Notes: generated from the sequence alone by a model not told the origin. A stretch of 64,000 nt of DNA from Maribacter sp. ACAM166 (GCF_005771495.1 NZ_VAUW01000012.1:1-64000); one strand, 5' to 3'. Counted from the first letter of the stretch, positions 1 through 8,548 are shown. A program made the numbers and translations.

Positions 1-30
1 CATTGGTAATTGTTTGTAGAAATATAGACA

Positions 31-62
31 TAAAAAAACGGTTTAGAGTGAACTAAACCGTT
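31..62 (-). terminator. Rho-independent terminator after tRNA-Met
   Basis: A 10-bp stem (37-46 with 53-62, AACGGTTTAG against CTAAACCGTT) with a 6-base loop. Read on the minus strand it lies just after the tRNA and is followed by a run of T, the usual form of an intrinsic terminator. Confidence 0.8.
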
Positions 63-84
63 GTTTTGCTTGATTTTACTAATG

Positions 85-158
85 TAGCGAGAGCGGGGCA
101 CGATCCCGCGACCTCCGGGTTATGAATCCGACGCTCTAACCAACTGAGCTACCTCGCC
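85..158 (-). tRNA. tRNA-Met (CAT anticodon), probably elongator
   Basis: The minus strand folds into a full cloverleaf of 74 bases: a 7-bp acceptor stem starting GGCGAGG with G-U pairs at both ends, D arm GCTC/GAGC, anticodon loop TTCATAA (anticodon CAT), and T arm GCGGG/CCCGC. CCA is not encoded. The first acceptor pair is G-U, not the unpaired C-A of initiator tRNA, so elongator Met is most likely; an Ile-CAT tRNA cannot be excluded by eye. Two oddities: an A-C pair closes the anticodon stem, and the T loop reads ATCGTGC, with A54 and U58 where U54 and A58 are usual. Confidence 0.92.
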
Positions 159-296
159 GTATTATTTTTAATCGGCTGCAAATGTAATGGTAATTTATTT
201 GTTCTTCAAGTAAAGCAACTTAAAAAATTTATACGGTACATTTATTTTTTAATCATTTAGAAATATATATATTGCTCGGCATAAAGTAGTAGGAAA

Positions 297-680
297 ATGA
301 GCGATAAAATAAAATTTGAAATAGAGTTTGTAATTCAGTCTTCACCACAAATGTTATATCAATATTTGGCCACACCGTCTGGTTTATCAGAATGGTTTGC
401 AGACAACGTCAATTTAAGAGGTGAGATGTTCACCTTTATTTGGGACGGTGCCGAGGAAGAAGCAAAATTATTAAAAAGAAAAACCGATGAATTCGTGCGT
501 TTTGCTTGGGAAGAAGCAGAAGACAATAGTTATTTTGAAATGAAAATAATTGTTGACGAAATTACCAAGGATGTTTCTTTGTTTATTACTGATTTTGCAG
601 AAGATGACGAGGTCGATGAATCTAAGATGCTCTGGACCAATCAAGTGTCCGATTTAAAGCAAGTGTTGGGATCATCCTAA
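297..680 (+). CDS. START-like (SRPBCC/AHSA1-type) domain protein
   Basis: A 127-residue acidic protein whose N-terminal half has the helix-grip pattern of SRPBCC/START-like folds: a beta strand (KFEIEFVIQSSP), a helix (LYQYLATPSGLSEWF) and further strands. This matches a short family widespread in Flavobacteriia and annotated START-like; no ligand or reaction is known to me. No signal peptide, so it should be cytoplasmic. It is monocistronic: a terminator-like hairpin follows at 707-731. No clear TAnnTTTG promoter was found upstream. Family assignment is firm, function unknown. Confidence 0.85.
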   Translation: MSDKIKFEIEFVIQSSPQMLYQYLATPSGLSEWFADNVNLRGEMFTFIWDGAEEEAKLLKRKTDEFVRFAWEEAEDNSYFEMKIIVDEITKDVSLFITDFAEDDEVDESKMLWTNQVSDLKQVLGSS

Positions 681-698
681 AAATATTCTTATTTACAG

Positions 699-706
699 TA
701 TCTTTG
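699..706 (+). promoter_or_regulatory. Candidate -7 promoter box for the aminotransferase gene
   Basis: TATCTTTG matches the Bacteroidota -7 consensus TAnnTTTG exactly. No good -33 TTG at the usual distance. Transcription would start near 713, inside the hairpin at 707-731 and about 20 bases before the ATG at 732. Confidence 0.4.
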
Positions 707-731
707 AGCCTTAATTTTTTAAGGCTTTTTT
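707..731 (+). terminator. Terminator hairpin directly abutting the next ATG
   Basis: Stem AGCCTTAA (707-714) with TTAAGGCT (719-726), a 4-T loop and a run of six T ending at 731. The next gene starts with ATG at 732, so no untranslated base separates the T-run from the start codon. It probably ends the START-like transcript. Confidence 0.7.
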
Positions 732-1589
732 ATGCTAAATTTCAACGGAGAACTTCTTAATGAGGATGCGACATTTCTTGATGGAAATAATAGAGGTTTA
801 CAATTAGGTGATGCTGTTTTTGAAGAACTGCGGGTAGTTAATGGAGATGTATTTTTTCTAGAAGAACATTATTTACGGTTGATGTCTTCTATGCGAATAC
901 TTCGAATGGAGATACCTATGCACTTTACTATGGAGTTCATGGAAGAAGAGATTTTAAGGGTCCTATCACAACCTAATTCCAATAAAGCTAACAGAATTAA
1001 GTTCACAGTATTTAGAAACAGTACAAGTGATTATAAGCGGTCTGATAATACTATTTCTTATGTAATTTCAACCATCGATATAGAAAACCCTTTTTATACA
1101 ATTGAAGAACGTGATTATGAGGTAGAACTTTATAAAGACTTCTATAAAAATACAACCATGCTCTCAAACCTTGATACGAACAACAAAATATTGAATGTGG
1201 TCGGGAGTATTTATGCACGTGAGAATGATTACCAAGATTGCTTGCTACTAAATGAGAGAAAGCAGGTGATAGAAACATTGAATGGAAATATTTTCTTGAT
1301 TCATGGAAATACGATAAAAACACCACCGCTTGCTGATGGATGTTTAAATGGCATTCTGAGAAGAAAACTAATGGATATTATTTCAAAATTAGATGAATAT
1401 CAATTACTGGAAGAAAGTATTTCGCCTTTTGAGCTACAAAAGGCAGATGAATTATTTGCAATAAATAGTATCGATGGGATTATTCCAATAACAAAATATC
1501 GAAAGAAAAATTTCACTAATGCTGTTGCAAAAGCATTAATAGGGAAGTTGAATGCCGCAGCACGATTGTCGTTAAACAAAAGTATTTAG
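732..1589 (+). CDS. Class IV aminotransferase (PabC/IlvE-like)
   Basis: A 285-residue PLP-dependent fold-type IV enzyme, the family of branched-chain aminotransferase, D-alanine aminotransferase and 4-amino-4-deoxychorismate lyase. The N-terminus (NNRGLQLGDAVFEELRV), the catalytic Lys near residue 140 (LDTNNKILNVV) and the C-terminal LFAINSIDGIIPI segment fit the family. The length suits PabC, which would link it to folate synthesis, but substrate cannot be told from sequence. The start at 732 lies immediately after a hairpin T-run; the opening MLNFNGELL is the normal start of this family in Flavobacteriia, so I keep it. Its stop overlaps the convergent yqgE stop by 4 bases. Confidence 0.88.
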   Translation: MLNFNGELLNEDATFLDGNNRGLQLGDAVFEELRVVNGDVFFLEEHYLRLMSSMRILRMEIPMHFTMEFMEEEILRVLSQPNSNKANRIKFTVFRNSTSDYKRSDNTISYVISTIDIENPFYTIEERDYEVELYKDFYKNTTMLSNLDTNNKILNVVGSIYARENDYQDCLLLNERKQVIETLNGNIFLIHGNTIKTPPLADGCLNGILRRKLMDIISKLDEYQLLEESISPFELQKADELFAINSIDGIIPITKYRKKNFTNAVAKALIGKLNAAARLSLNKSI

Positions 1590-2146
1590 TTCAAACTAGG
1601 GTTTTCAGGAGCATTGGACCATAGTAAATAATCTCCACCCAATTGAATCATGTTTTCTTTCCAAAATGCATTGGCAGCCTTTTGTATAATTCTGCTCTCA
1701 TGCTCATTTTCAACAACAATCCATGATTTTGAAGAAAGTTCTTCATCTAGTTGTAGCGATGACCAACCAGAATACCCAAGAAAAAAGCGGATATCATCTT
1801 CAGAAATAATTTCTTTATTGATTAATTCAACGGTAGTTTCAAAATCACCGCCCCAATATATACCATCAGATATTTCTACACTATTATCAATTAAATGTGG
1901 AACCTTATGAATGAAGTAAAGATTATCTTGTTCTACGGGGCCACCATTATAAACCTGAAATGGTAATTTTATTTCTGTTACAAAATCACTTATTTGATAT
2001 TCTAAAGGTTTGTTTAAAATGAAACCTACGGAGCCTTCGGTACTATGTTCTGCTAATAATACTACCGACCTATTGAAAGAAACATCTCCCGTTAATGTGG
2101 GCTCTGCAATAAGTAATTTGCCTTTGGTTGGCTTTAAGGTGACCAT
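1586..2146 (-). CDS. YqgE/AlgH family protein
   Basis: A 186-residue protein with the hallmarks of the YqgE/AlgH (DUF179) family: KGKLLIAEPTLTGDVSFNRSVVLL at the N-terminus, GFILNKPL near residue 42, and YNGGPVEQDNLYFIH near 67. It is cytoplasmic, with no signal or membrane segment. The biochemical role is not settled. It ends convergent with, and 4 bases into, the aminotransferase gene and is separated from the upstream HU gene by a strong terminator, so it is probably transcribed alone. Confidence 0.93.
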   Translation of the reverse strand: MVTLKPTKGKLLIAEPTLTGDVSFNRSVVLLAEHSTEGSVGFILNKPLEYQISDFVTEIKLPFQVYNGGPVEQDNLYFIHKVPHLIDNSVEISDGIYWGGDFETTVELINKEIISEDDIRFFLGYSGWSSLQLDEELSSKSWIVVENEHESRIIQKAANAFWKENMIQLGGDYLLWSNAPENPSLN

Positions 2147-2210
2147 TTATGAGTTCTGATTATATACCTAAAGTAAGATAAATCCTCTTAATCGCAAAAA
2201 ACATGGAAAT

Positions 2211-2240
2211 AAAAAAAGCGCCTGTACAGGCGCTTTTTAA
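2211..2240 (-). terminator. Palindromic terminator after the HU gene
   Basis: A perfect 26-base palindrome (2213-2238) with a GC core GCGCCTGTACAGGCGC flanked by A and T runs. It stands 20 bases after the HU stop and works in either direction by sequence. Confidence 0.85.
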
Positions 2241-2257
2241 AATTTATCTCTGTAAAA

Positions 2258-2530
2258 CTAGTTTACAGCTTTGCCTAAATCAGCACCTGCTTTAAACTTA
2301 ACTACATTTTTAGCTGCAATCTGAATAGTTTTTCCAGTTGATGGGTTTCTACCTTCTCTTGCATTTCTTTTAGATACGGACCAAGAACCGAAACCTACTA
2401 AAGAAACTCTATCTCCTTTTTTTAGAGAATTTTCAACATTTCCTAAGAAAGATTCCAATGACTTTTTAGCCGCAGCTTTTGTAATGCCAGCGTCAGCTGC
2501 CATTGCATCAATCAATTCTGTTTTGTTCAT
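2258..2530 (-). CDS. HU-family DNA-binding protein
   Basis: A 90-residue histone-like protein. It starts MNKTELIDAMAADAGITKA and carries the signature GFGSWSVSKRNAREGRNP followed by GKTIQIAAKN, the arm that wraps the DNA minor groove. HU forms dimers that bend and compact the chromosome. It has its own strong promoter (2576-2605) and a strong terminator (2211-2240), consistent with a highly expressed single gene. Confidence 0.97.
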   Translation of the reverse strand: MNKTELIDAMAADAGITKAAAKKSLESFLGNVENSLKKGDRVSLVGFGSWSVSKRNAREGRNPSTGKTIQIAAKNVVKFKAGADLGKAVN

Positions 2531-2575
2531 AATGTGATTAATTAATTGTGATTAAAATAATTTTATACTTAATAA

Positions 2576-2605
2576 CAAATTTATATGGATTTATGACCAA
2601 CACAA
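2576..2605 (-). promoter_or_regulatory. Promoter of the HU gene
   Basis: On the minus strand TTG (2605-2603), a 19-base spacer and TAAATTTG (2583-2576) match the Bacteroidota primary-sigma consensus at both elements with canonical spacing, 46 bases before the HU start. Confidence 0.65.
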
Positions 2606-2705
2606 GTAAAACGGGGGGAAATGCCTTATTTTGTTGATAACTCAGGGGGTTTGTTAATAAAGTAGATGTTTTTTGCAGTTCTCCCAGCCCAATAGGTACG
2701 GGGGT

Positions 2706-3653
2706 TTACCCCATTTTAGCATTTTTATCTAAATTGAGGCCGTTCAATACATCTTTAACAAGCATCCTTTTTTTACCTTGAAGTTGGATTTCCTCTAAAT
2801 TTAGGTAACCACCTTGTACTGCAATTTTCAAATCTTTTTTAGTAAAAACTAGCAACCCATTGGGTAGTTTATGTTGTTCAGGCAGTAAACTTGCTTTATA
2901 GATTTTCGTAACTATTTTTTGGTCAGCATTAAATAGTGTAGTCCAAGCTGCAGGGTAGGGGCTAAGACCCCTAATAAAATTATATATCTCATTTAGTGGT
3001 TTGTTCCAATCTATTTCACAAGTTTCTCTGTCTATTTTATGAGCAGCCTTAAGCGTAACTTCATTAGCCTGTTTGGTAGTTTCAAAATTCTCATTTTGAA
3101 TACGCTCTACCGTTCTATTTACTGTTTCTGCTCCCAAATGCATAAGTCTATCATGTAAATCTTCTACATTATCTGTTTTTTCAATGATAGCTTCGTCTTG
3201 TAATATGATTGCCCCAGTATCTATTTTTTCATCAATAAAGAATGTAGTTACCCCAGTTTTAGTCTCACCATTAATTAGCGCCCAATTTATAGGGGCCGCA
3301 CCGCGATATTGCGGTAGTAATGAGGCGTGCAGGTTGAACGTGCCATATTGTGGCATACTCCAAACCACTTTTGGTAGCATGCGAAAGGCTACGACAATTT
3401 GCAGATTGGCATTCAAGGATTTTAAGGTTTCTAAAAACTTCTCGTCCTTCAAATTTGTGGGTTGCAATACTTTTAATTCGTTTTCAATAGCAAATTTTTT
3501 CACCGCAGATTCATTTAATTTCCTTCCCCTGCCAGCCGGTCTGTCTGGTGCCGTAATTACACCAACTATAGTATGATTTTTTTTGATGAGCATATTCAAA
3601 ATCCCTACAGCGAAATCTGGTGTACCCATAAATACAATTCTTAAAGCTTCCAT
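2706..3653 (-). CDS. fmt: Methionyl-tRNA formyltransferase
   Basis: A 315-residue enzyme that formylates initiator Met-tRNA using 10-formyl-tetrahydrofolate. The N-terminal Rossmann-like domain starts LRIVFMGTPDFAVGIL. The catalytic block FNLHASLLPQYRGAAPINWA with the later IDTGAI holds the conserved Asn-His-Asp set, and the C-terminal OB-like domain has GLSPYPAAWTTL. It follows recQ by one base on the same strand, so it is the last gene of an ATPase-recQ-fmt operon. Confidence 0.96.
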   Translation of the reverse strand: MEALRIVFMGTPDFAVGILNMLIKKNHTIVGVITAPDRPAGRGRKLNESAVKKFAIENELKVLQPTNLKDEKFLETLKSLNANLQIVVAFRMLPKVVWSMPQYGTFNLHASLLPQYRGAAPINWALINGETKTGVTTFFIDEKIDTGAIILQDEAIIEKTDNVEDLHDRLMHLGAETVNRTVERIQNENFETTKQANEVTLKAAHKIDRETCEIDWNKPLNEIYNFIRGLSPYPAAWTTLFNADQKIVTKIYKASLLPEQHKLPNGLLVFTKKDLKIAVQGGYLNLEEIQLQGKKRMLVKDVLNGLNLDKNAKMG

Positions 3654-3654
3654 A

Positions 3655-5559
3655 TTATATATGTTCGTATTCGTTAATAGAATTTAATGAAATGTAATTT
3701 TCCTCCAATAACTCCTGTAAAGCAGCAACCAATAATTCTTTTGTTATAGTAAGCCCTACTTGAAGTTCTCTAGAAGTTGCCTTTTTTACTTTTAAAAGAC
3801 GAATTATTTGTGCTTTGGTTTTAAATATATCCGATTTTTCTAATTTATTCTTTTCACAAACATCACAGATCCCGCATACACTCTCTTGTTTTTCACCGAA
3901 ATAATCTAACAACTGGGCGCTTCTACACACCGTTTCATTTTCGACATAGTTCAACATTTTAGAAACCTTATCTATTTTGACTTGGTTTTGTTCTACTATG
4001 GTTTTTGAAAATCGATTTATAGTCCGGTCATCATCCCTAGGTACTAAGAACAATAGTTCTAAGTCACTAGGAATATTGGTATAGTCTATGATATCATCTT
4101 TTGCAAGTTGTTCGAAATTTAGGTTTACAATAAATTCTGATAAATTTATTTTTTTGGCTAATAGGTAGGTGTTAACTTGGGTGTCGAATTCGAATAGGCC
4201 ACCATAGGTTCGGAGTACTACCTTAATAAAATTATCAAGTTTTGGATTTTGGGCAATATACCTGTAAATCGTATCCTTATCAGCTTTAAACTTAATAGTT
4301 GTTTTTTTAGAAAAGTTTTCGGATAAAGAAAGGACCGAATTTCGGTCTAATAGGAGTAGAGCGTTATACGCCAAGAAAGTATTCAATTTATAAATAGAAC
4401 AAAATTCATTAAAATTCAATTGAAATTTTTCCTCGGTAAATTCTCCAAACCCAATTTGAAAGTAGTTGTTCAACTTACGGTAAATCATTTTTATGTAAGT
4501 TACATCTGGTAATACCTCCAAAAATTGCTTTTTCATCAAAGATTTATCATAACTATTTGTAAGGAGAATTGCTTTCGCAAAAGCCCCATTTCTACCTGCT
4601 CGGCCAGCTTCTTGGAAATAATTCTCTAAACTATCGGGTATTTGATAATGAACCACGAGTTCAACATCTGGTTTGTCTATGCCCATGCCAAACGCATTAG
4701 TGGCTACCATTATAGATACCTTGTCTTGCAACCATAAATTAAGGCGATTCGTTTTTGACTTGTGGTCGATTCCGCCATGATAAAAAGTTGCTTTTAATCC
4801 ATTTTTTAAGAGGTAATTTGACAACTCTTCAGCTTTTCTTCTGCTACGCACATAAACAATTGCGCTTTGATTTATACGTTTGCAATATCTTTTGAGGTAA
4901 TTATTTTTATCCTCAGTTAAAATCACACCAAACCCTATATTCTTTCTATAAAAGGAATCCTTTTTAACTAATGGTTCTTTAAGTTTTAGTGAGGCAACAA
5001 TGTCGTCACTAACTCTTTTTGTTGCCGTAGCGGTAAGGGCAACCACAGGAATATCAGGGTGTAATTCACGGAGAATGCTACAACCAAGGTATGATGGTCT
5101 AAAGTCATGTCCCCATTGCGAAATGCAATGTGCTTCATCTATAACGAATAAAGAAACATTCATTGCCTTAATACGTTCTTGAACCAATTCTTGTTGTAAC
5201 CGCTCTGGTGAGAGATAGAGAAATTTATAATTACCGTAAATACAATTGTCAAGTAATTTATCGACGTCGTTAAATTTTAGCCCTCCCTTTAATCCTATGG
5301 CTTTTATACCAAGGCTTTGAAGGTTGTCAACTTGATTTTCAATTAGAGCGATTAAAGGAGAGATTACGATACAAATACCATCTTGCATTAAAGTCGGTAC
5401 TTGAAAACAAATAGATTTACCCCCACCGGTTGGTAGCAATCCTAAAACATCTTCACCACTGACTATGGCATTAATTATTTCTTCCTGCGAACCTCTGAAA
5501 TTATCGAAGCCCCAAAATTTAGATAAGATGTCTTTTGGTGTGTTACTCACCGGTTTCAT
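3655..5559 (-). CDS. recQ: ATP-dependent DNA helicase RecQ
   Basis: A superfamily 2 helicase of about 634 residues that unwinds DNA 3'-5' in recombination and repair. Visible in order: motif 0 (FRGSQEEII), Walker A (LLPTGGGKS), DEAH box (VIDEAHCISQWGHDFR), motif VI (QEAGRAGRNG), then the zinc-binding RecQ C-terminal cysteines (CRSAQLLDYFGE...CGICDVC) and a winged helix. No HRDC domain is evident, as in many Bacteroidota RecQ of this length. The open frame begins 18 bases further up, but I choose the Met at 5559 (MKPVSNT), which overlaps the upstream ATPase gene by 17 bases and suits translational coupling. Confidence 0.95.
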   Translation of the reverse strand: MKPVSNTPKDILSKFWGFDNFRGSQEEIINAIVSGEDVLGLLPTGGGKSICFQVPTLMQDGICIVISPLIALIENQVDNLQSLGIKAIGLKGGLKFNDVDKLLDNCIYGNYKFLYLSPERLQQELVQERIKAMNVSLFVIDEAHCISQWGHDFRPSYLGCSILRELHPDIPVVALTATATKRVSDDIVASLKLKEPLVKKDSFYRKNIGFGVILTEDKNNYLKRYCKRINQSAIVYVRSRRKAEELSNYLLKNGLKATFYHGGIDHKSKTNRLNLWLQDKVSIMVATNAFGMGIDKPDVELVVHYQIPDSLENYFQEAGRAGRNGAFAKAILLTNSYDKSLMKKQFLEVLPDVTYIKMIYRKLNNYFQIGFGEFTEEKFQLNFNEFCSIYKLNTFLAYNALLLLDRNSVLSLSENFSKKTTIKFKADKDTIYRYIAQNPKLDNFIKVVLRTYGGLFEFDTQVNTYLLAKKINLSEFIVNLNFEQLAKDDIIDYTNIPSDLELLFLVPRDDDRTINRFSKTIVEQNQVKIDKVSKMLNYVENETVCRSAQLLDYFGEKQESVCGICDVCEKNKLEKSDIFKTKAQIIRLLKVKKATSRELQVGLTITKELLVAALQELLEENYISLNSINEYEHI

Positions 5560-6112
5560 TAATAAGTTCCAAAACAAATTGTAAACGCTCGCCTATAGTG
5601 CCAAAAGGAACTTGAATGGGCTTGTATCCTAATTCTATGTAAATTTTTTCCAAATAATCATGAATACCACAGGCCTGTTCAAAATTTTCCATACGTTCAG
5701 TGTCCTGCACATAAATTTCTTCCCAAGGTGGTAAAATCAATATTTCATCGTAACGATTTTCAGAACATATATCGACATACCTCTTTTCAATAGCTTGTTC
5801 AAAATAATTCATGTACGCCAAAACATCGGGTAAGCCTCGGTCATAAAATAGATGCTTCTTGTTAATTATCTTACCCTCTGTAAAATGTGTTAATCGAGCA
5901 CTTATGAGTTGGTCATTAAAGCTTTTGGCATCATCGACAAAGGCTATCGGATTTACTAACGTATCATCAAATTTTATACCATTCAATGCATCCAAGGTCA
6001 TGGTTCGTATAACTTCATGAAAACAATGAAAGCCATTTTCTTCAAGTGAAGAAATCAATACGGTCTTACCTGTTCCTGGTCCTCCAGTTATGACAATCCT
6101 TTTGCTGCTCAA
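5543..6112 (-). CDS. AAA-type predicted ATPase
   Basis: A 189-residue P-loop protein with Walker A GGPGTGKT near residues 10-17 and a probable Walker B-like strand before a conserved YDRGLPDVLAYM segment, a pattern of the small AAA_28-type predicted ATPases resembling nucleoside kinases. The substrate is unknown. It has no signal peptide. It is the first gene of the operon with recQ and fmt, overlapping recQ by a few codons, so expression is coupled. Confidence 0.8.
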   Translation of the reverse strand: MSSKRIVITGGPGTGKTVLISSLEENGFHCFHEVIRTMTLDALNGIKFDDTLVNPIAFVDDAKSFNDQLISARLTHFTEGKIINKKHLFYDRGLPDVLAYMNYFEQAIEKRYVDICSENRYDEILILPPWEEIYVQDTERMENFEQACGIHDYLEKIYIELGYKPIQVPFGTIGERLQFVLELINETGE

Positions 6113-6176
6113 TTTAATAGTATTAACCTACAAAAGTACATAAACCTTGAGTATTAAAAAACTGGTACATTACACT

Positions 6177-6184
6177 TATCTTTG
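6177..6184 (+). promoter_or_regulatory. -7 promoter box for the YbeD-like gene
   Basis: TATCTTTG matches TAnnTTTG exactly. It overlaps the upstream TTG at 6182 that would extend the reading frame, which argues that translation begins at the ATG at 6200 instead. Confidence 0.5.
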
Positions 6185-6199
6185 CATAAAGTTGAAGCC

Positions 6200-6487
6200 A
6201 TGGACGAAAATAACCCAGATGAGTTTTATAGAAAGTTAAGAGGACAATTAGAGGATACCTCTAAGTGGCCATCGAATTATCTCTATAAATTTATAGTGAA
6301 AAGCGACACTGATAAGGTTGATCAGATCCATAAAATATTCGATAATATGGGGGCGGTGATTGATTCAAAGAAATCCAAAAAAGGAAAATATACCAGTGTT
6401 TCGATAACTGTTAATTTAAAGAGTCCAGATGACGTAATTAAAAAATACAAAGAAGTAGGGGAAATAGAAGGGGTTATCTCTCTGTAA
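6200..6487 (+). CDS. YbeD-like protein (DUF493 family)
   Basis: A 95-residue cytoplasmic protein with an ACT-like alpha-beta fold: FYRKLRGQLEDTSKWPSNYLYKF, then DQIHKIFDNMGAVIDSKKSK and KYTSVSITVNLKSPDDVI. This is the DUF493/YbeD pattern. The family's job is unclear; in enterobacteria ybeD lies near lipoate genes, but nothing of the sort is here. The open frame reaches back to a TTG at 6182, but that codon lies inside the -7 box, so I use the ATG at 6200. It is followed by a DUF4290 gene and murA on the same strand. Confidence 0.85.
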   Translation: MDENNPDEFYRKLRGQLEDTSKWPSNYLYKFIVKSDTDKVDQIHKIFDNMGAVIDSKKSKKGKYTSVSITVNLKSPDDVIKKYKEVGEIEGVISL

Positions 6488-6567
6488 AATAGCATTTCAT
6501 CTATAATTTTATTAAATTGGCAACGTTATAGAATACTTCTTCAACATTTTAAGCTAAATATTTCAAT

Positions 6568-7224
6568 TTGCACTTAGTAGAAAACCTAGAATACAATACA
6601 GAGCGTTCGCATTTAATTATACCTGAGTATGGGCGTCATTTTCAAAAAATGGTAGATCATGCCGTTTCTATTGAAGATTCAGTTGAGCGAAATAAAGTAG
6701 CTCAATCCATTATTAGCGTAATGGGTAATTTACAGCCCCATTTGCGTGATGTACCTGATTTTCAACATAAACTCTGGGATCAATTATTCATTATGTCCGA
6801 TTTTAAATTGGAAGTAGAATCACCATTTCCAATTACCTCGAAAGAGATTTTAAAACAAAGACCTGAGGCTTTAGAATATCCTCAGAATTTTCCCAAATAT
6901 CGGTTTTACGGAAATAATATTAAACGTATGGTCGATGTGGCAGTTGAATGGGAAAAAGGCGATAAACGCTCTGGTTTAGAGTATGCCATTGCCAATCACA
7001 TGAAAAAATGTTACCTGAATTGGAATAAAGATGTTGTTGATGATAAAGCAATTTTTAAGCACTTATTTGATTTAAGTGATGGTCGTATAGATTTAGCCGC
7101 AGAAGGGGAAAGTTTAACTGACAGTGGACAATTCCTTAAAAATCGAATTGCTAAAACACCTAGGTCTACTAACACAGGAAATAAAAATCAAAGAAATAAT
7201 AACCGCGGTAAGAAACGCTATTAA
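6568..7224 (+). CDS. DUF4290 family protein
   Basis: A 218-residue protein with the DUF4290 N-terminus (LEYNTERSHLIIPEYGRHFQKMVDHA), confined to Bacteroidota as far as I know. The C-terminal 35 residues are basic and Asn-rich (NTGNKNQRNNNRGKKRY), likely a disordered nucleic-acid or phosphate-binding tail. The frame begins with TTG at 6568 and has no ATG until about codon 28, which would cut the conserved N-terminus, so TTG is the probable start. murA begins 16 bases downstream, so the two are likely co-transcribed; this pairing hints at a cell-envelope role, which is only an inference. Confidence 0.85.
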   Translation: MHLVENLEYNTERSHLIIPEYGRHFQKMVDHAVSIEDSVERNKVAQSIISVMGNLQPHLRDVPDFQHKLWDQLFIMSDFKLEVESPFPITSKEILKQRPEALEYPQNFPKYRFYGNNIKRMVDVAVEWEKGDKRSGLEYAIANHMKKCYLNWNKDVVDDKAIFKHLFDLSDGRIDLAAEGESLTDSGQFLKNRIAKTPRSTNTGNKNQRNNNRGKKRY

Positions 7225-7240
7225 ATTTCCACGTGTCTAG

Positions 7241-8548
7241 ATGGGAACATTCAAAATTGAAGGAGGTCACCAACTATCTGGTGAAATAACACCTCAAGGG
7301 GCAAAGAACGAAGCACTTCAAATACTTTGCGCCGTATTACTTACAGATGAAAAAGTAACAATCAACAACATTCCAGATATTGTTGATGTAAATAAGCTAA
7401 TATCCCTTTTGGAGGATTTAGGCGTAATAATCCAAAAAAAAGGTAAAGGCTCCTTTACTTTTAAGGCAGATGATGTGAATTTGGATTATTTACAGTCTGA
7501 CCAATTTAAGCAAGATGGAAGAGGGCTGAGAGGATCTATAATGCTCGTGGGACCATTATTGGCGCGTTTTGGAAAAGGATATATTCCTAAACCTGGTGGT
7601 GATAAAATTGGTAGAAGACGTTTGGATACCCATTTTGAAGGATTCATAAAGTTAGGTGCTAAGTTTAGATATAACCGTGAGGAATATTTCTATGGTGTTG
7701 AAGCCGAGAAATTAATCGGAACCTATATGTTGTTAGATGAAGCTTCTGTAACCGGAACTGCGAACATTGTTATGGCAGCGGTTTTGGCAGAAGGTCAAAC
7801 GACAATTTATAATGCTGCATGTGAGCCTTATTTACAGCAATTATGTAAAATGCTGAATAGGATGGGGGCAAAAATATCTGGTATTGGATCCAATTTATTA
7901 GTTATTGACGGTGTCGATAAACTAGGTGGAACCGAACACCGAATGTTACCCGACATGATTGAAATTGGAAGCTGGATCGGTTTAGCGGCCATGACCAAAA
8001 GTGAGTTGACTATTAAAAATGTAAGTTGGGACGACTTAGGTCAAATACCATCTGTATTTAGAAAAATAGGGATTACGGTAGAACGAAGAGGTGACGATAT
8101 CTACATACCGATACATAAGGATGGCTATGAAATTCAAAATTATATAGATGGTTCTATTTTAACCATTGCCGATGCTCCATGGCCAGGATTAACACCCGAT
8201 TTATTGAGTATTATTTTAGTTGTTGCTACTCAGGCTAGAGGAGAGGTACTTATTCATCAAAAAATGTTCGAAAGCCGATTGTTTTTTGTTGATAAGTTAT
8301 TGGATATGGGCGCCAAGGTCATTCTTTGTGATCCACATAGGGCTACCGTAATTGGTCATGATTTCAAATCGACATTGAAGGCAACGACAATGACATCACC
8401 AGATATTAGGGCAGGTGTTTCTTTATTGATTGCTGCGTTATCGGCGAAAGGAACTTCTACTATTCATAATATCGAGCAAATTGATCGTGGTTACGAAAAT
8501 ATAGATGAAAGATTACGTGCTATAGGTGCTAAAATTGTTAGAGTCTAA
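7241..8548 (+). CDS. murA: UDP-N-acetylglucosamine 1-carboxyvinyltransferase
   Basis: A 435-residue enolpyruvyl transferase that commits UDP-GlcNAc to peptidoglycan by adding enolpyruvate from PEP. Family landmarks are GAKNEALQILCAVLL at the start (the catalytic-site Lys-Asn), GRGLRGSIMLVGPLLARFG and KPGGDKIGRRRLDTH in the first domain, and RAGVSLLIAALSAKG and RGYENIDERLRAIGA at the end. The residue where fosfomycin-sensitive enzymes have Cys falls in the loop before RRLDTH..., not scored here. The gene ends 11 bases inside the convergent membrane-protein gene, whose coding DNA holds its terminator. Confidence 0.96.
   Translation: MGTFKIEGGHQLSGEITPQGAKNEALQILCAVLLTDEKVTINNIPDIVDVNKLISLLEDLGVIIQKKGKGSFTFKADDVNLDYLQSDQFKQDGRGLRGSIMLVGPLLARFGKGYIPKPGGDKIGRRRLDTHFEGFIKLGAKFRYNREEYFYGVEAEKLIGTYMLLDEASVTGTANIVMAAVLAEGQTTIYNAACEPYLQQLCKMLNRMGAKISGIGSNLLVIDGVDKLGGTEHRMLPDMIEIGSWIGLAAMTKSELTIKNVSWDDLGQIPSVFRKIGITVERRGDDIYIPIHKDGYEIQNYIDGSILTIADAPWPGLTPDLLSIILVVATQARGEVLIHQKMFESRLFFVDKLLDMGAKVILCDPHRATVIGHDFKSTLKATTMTSPDIRAGVSLLIAALSAKGTSTIHNIEQIDRGYENIDERLRAIGAKIVRV

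Noticed and set aside
1051-1326. Antisense open frame within the aminotransferase gene
   Set aside because: It has no family match, lies entirely in a clear gene, and its composition is that of a shadow frame.
3184-3576. 130-codon antisense frame within fmt
   Set aside because: The fmt motifs are intact on the other strand; the antisense translation has no recognisable features.
6182-6199. Upstream TTG start of the YbeD-like gene
   Set aside because: The TTG lies within a perfect -7 promoter box, so it would not be transcribed from that promoter; the ATG at 6200 is preferred.
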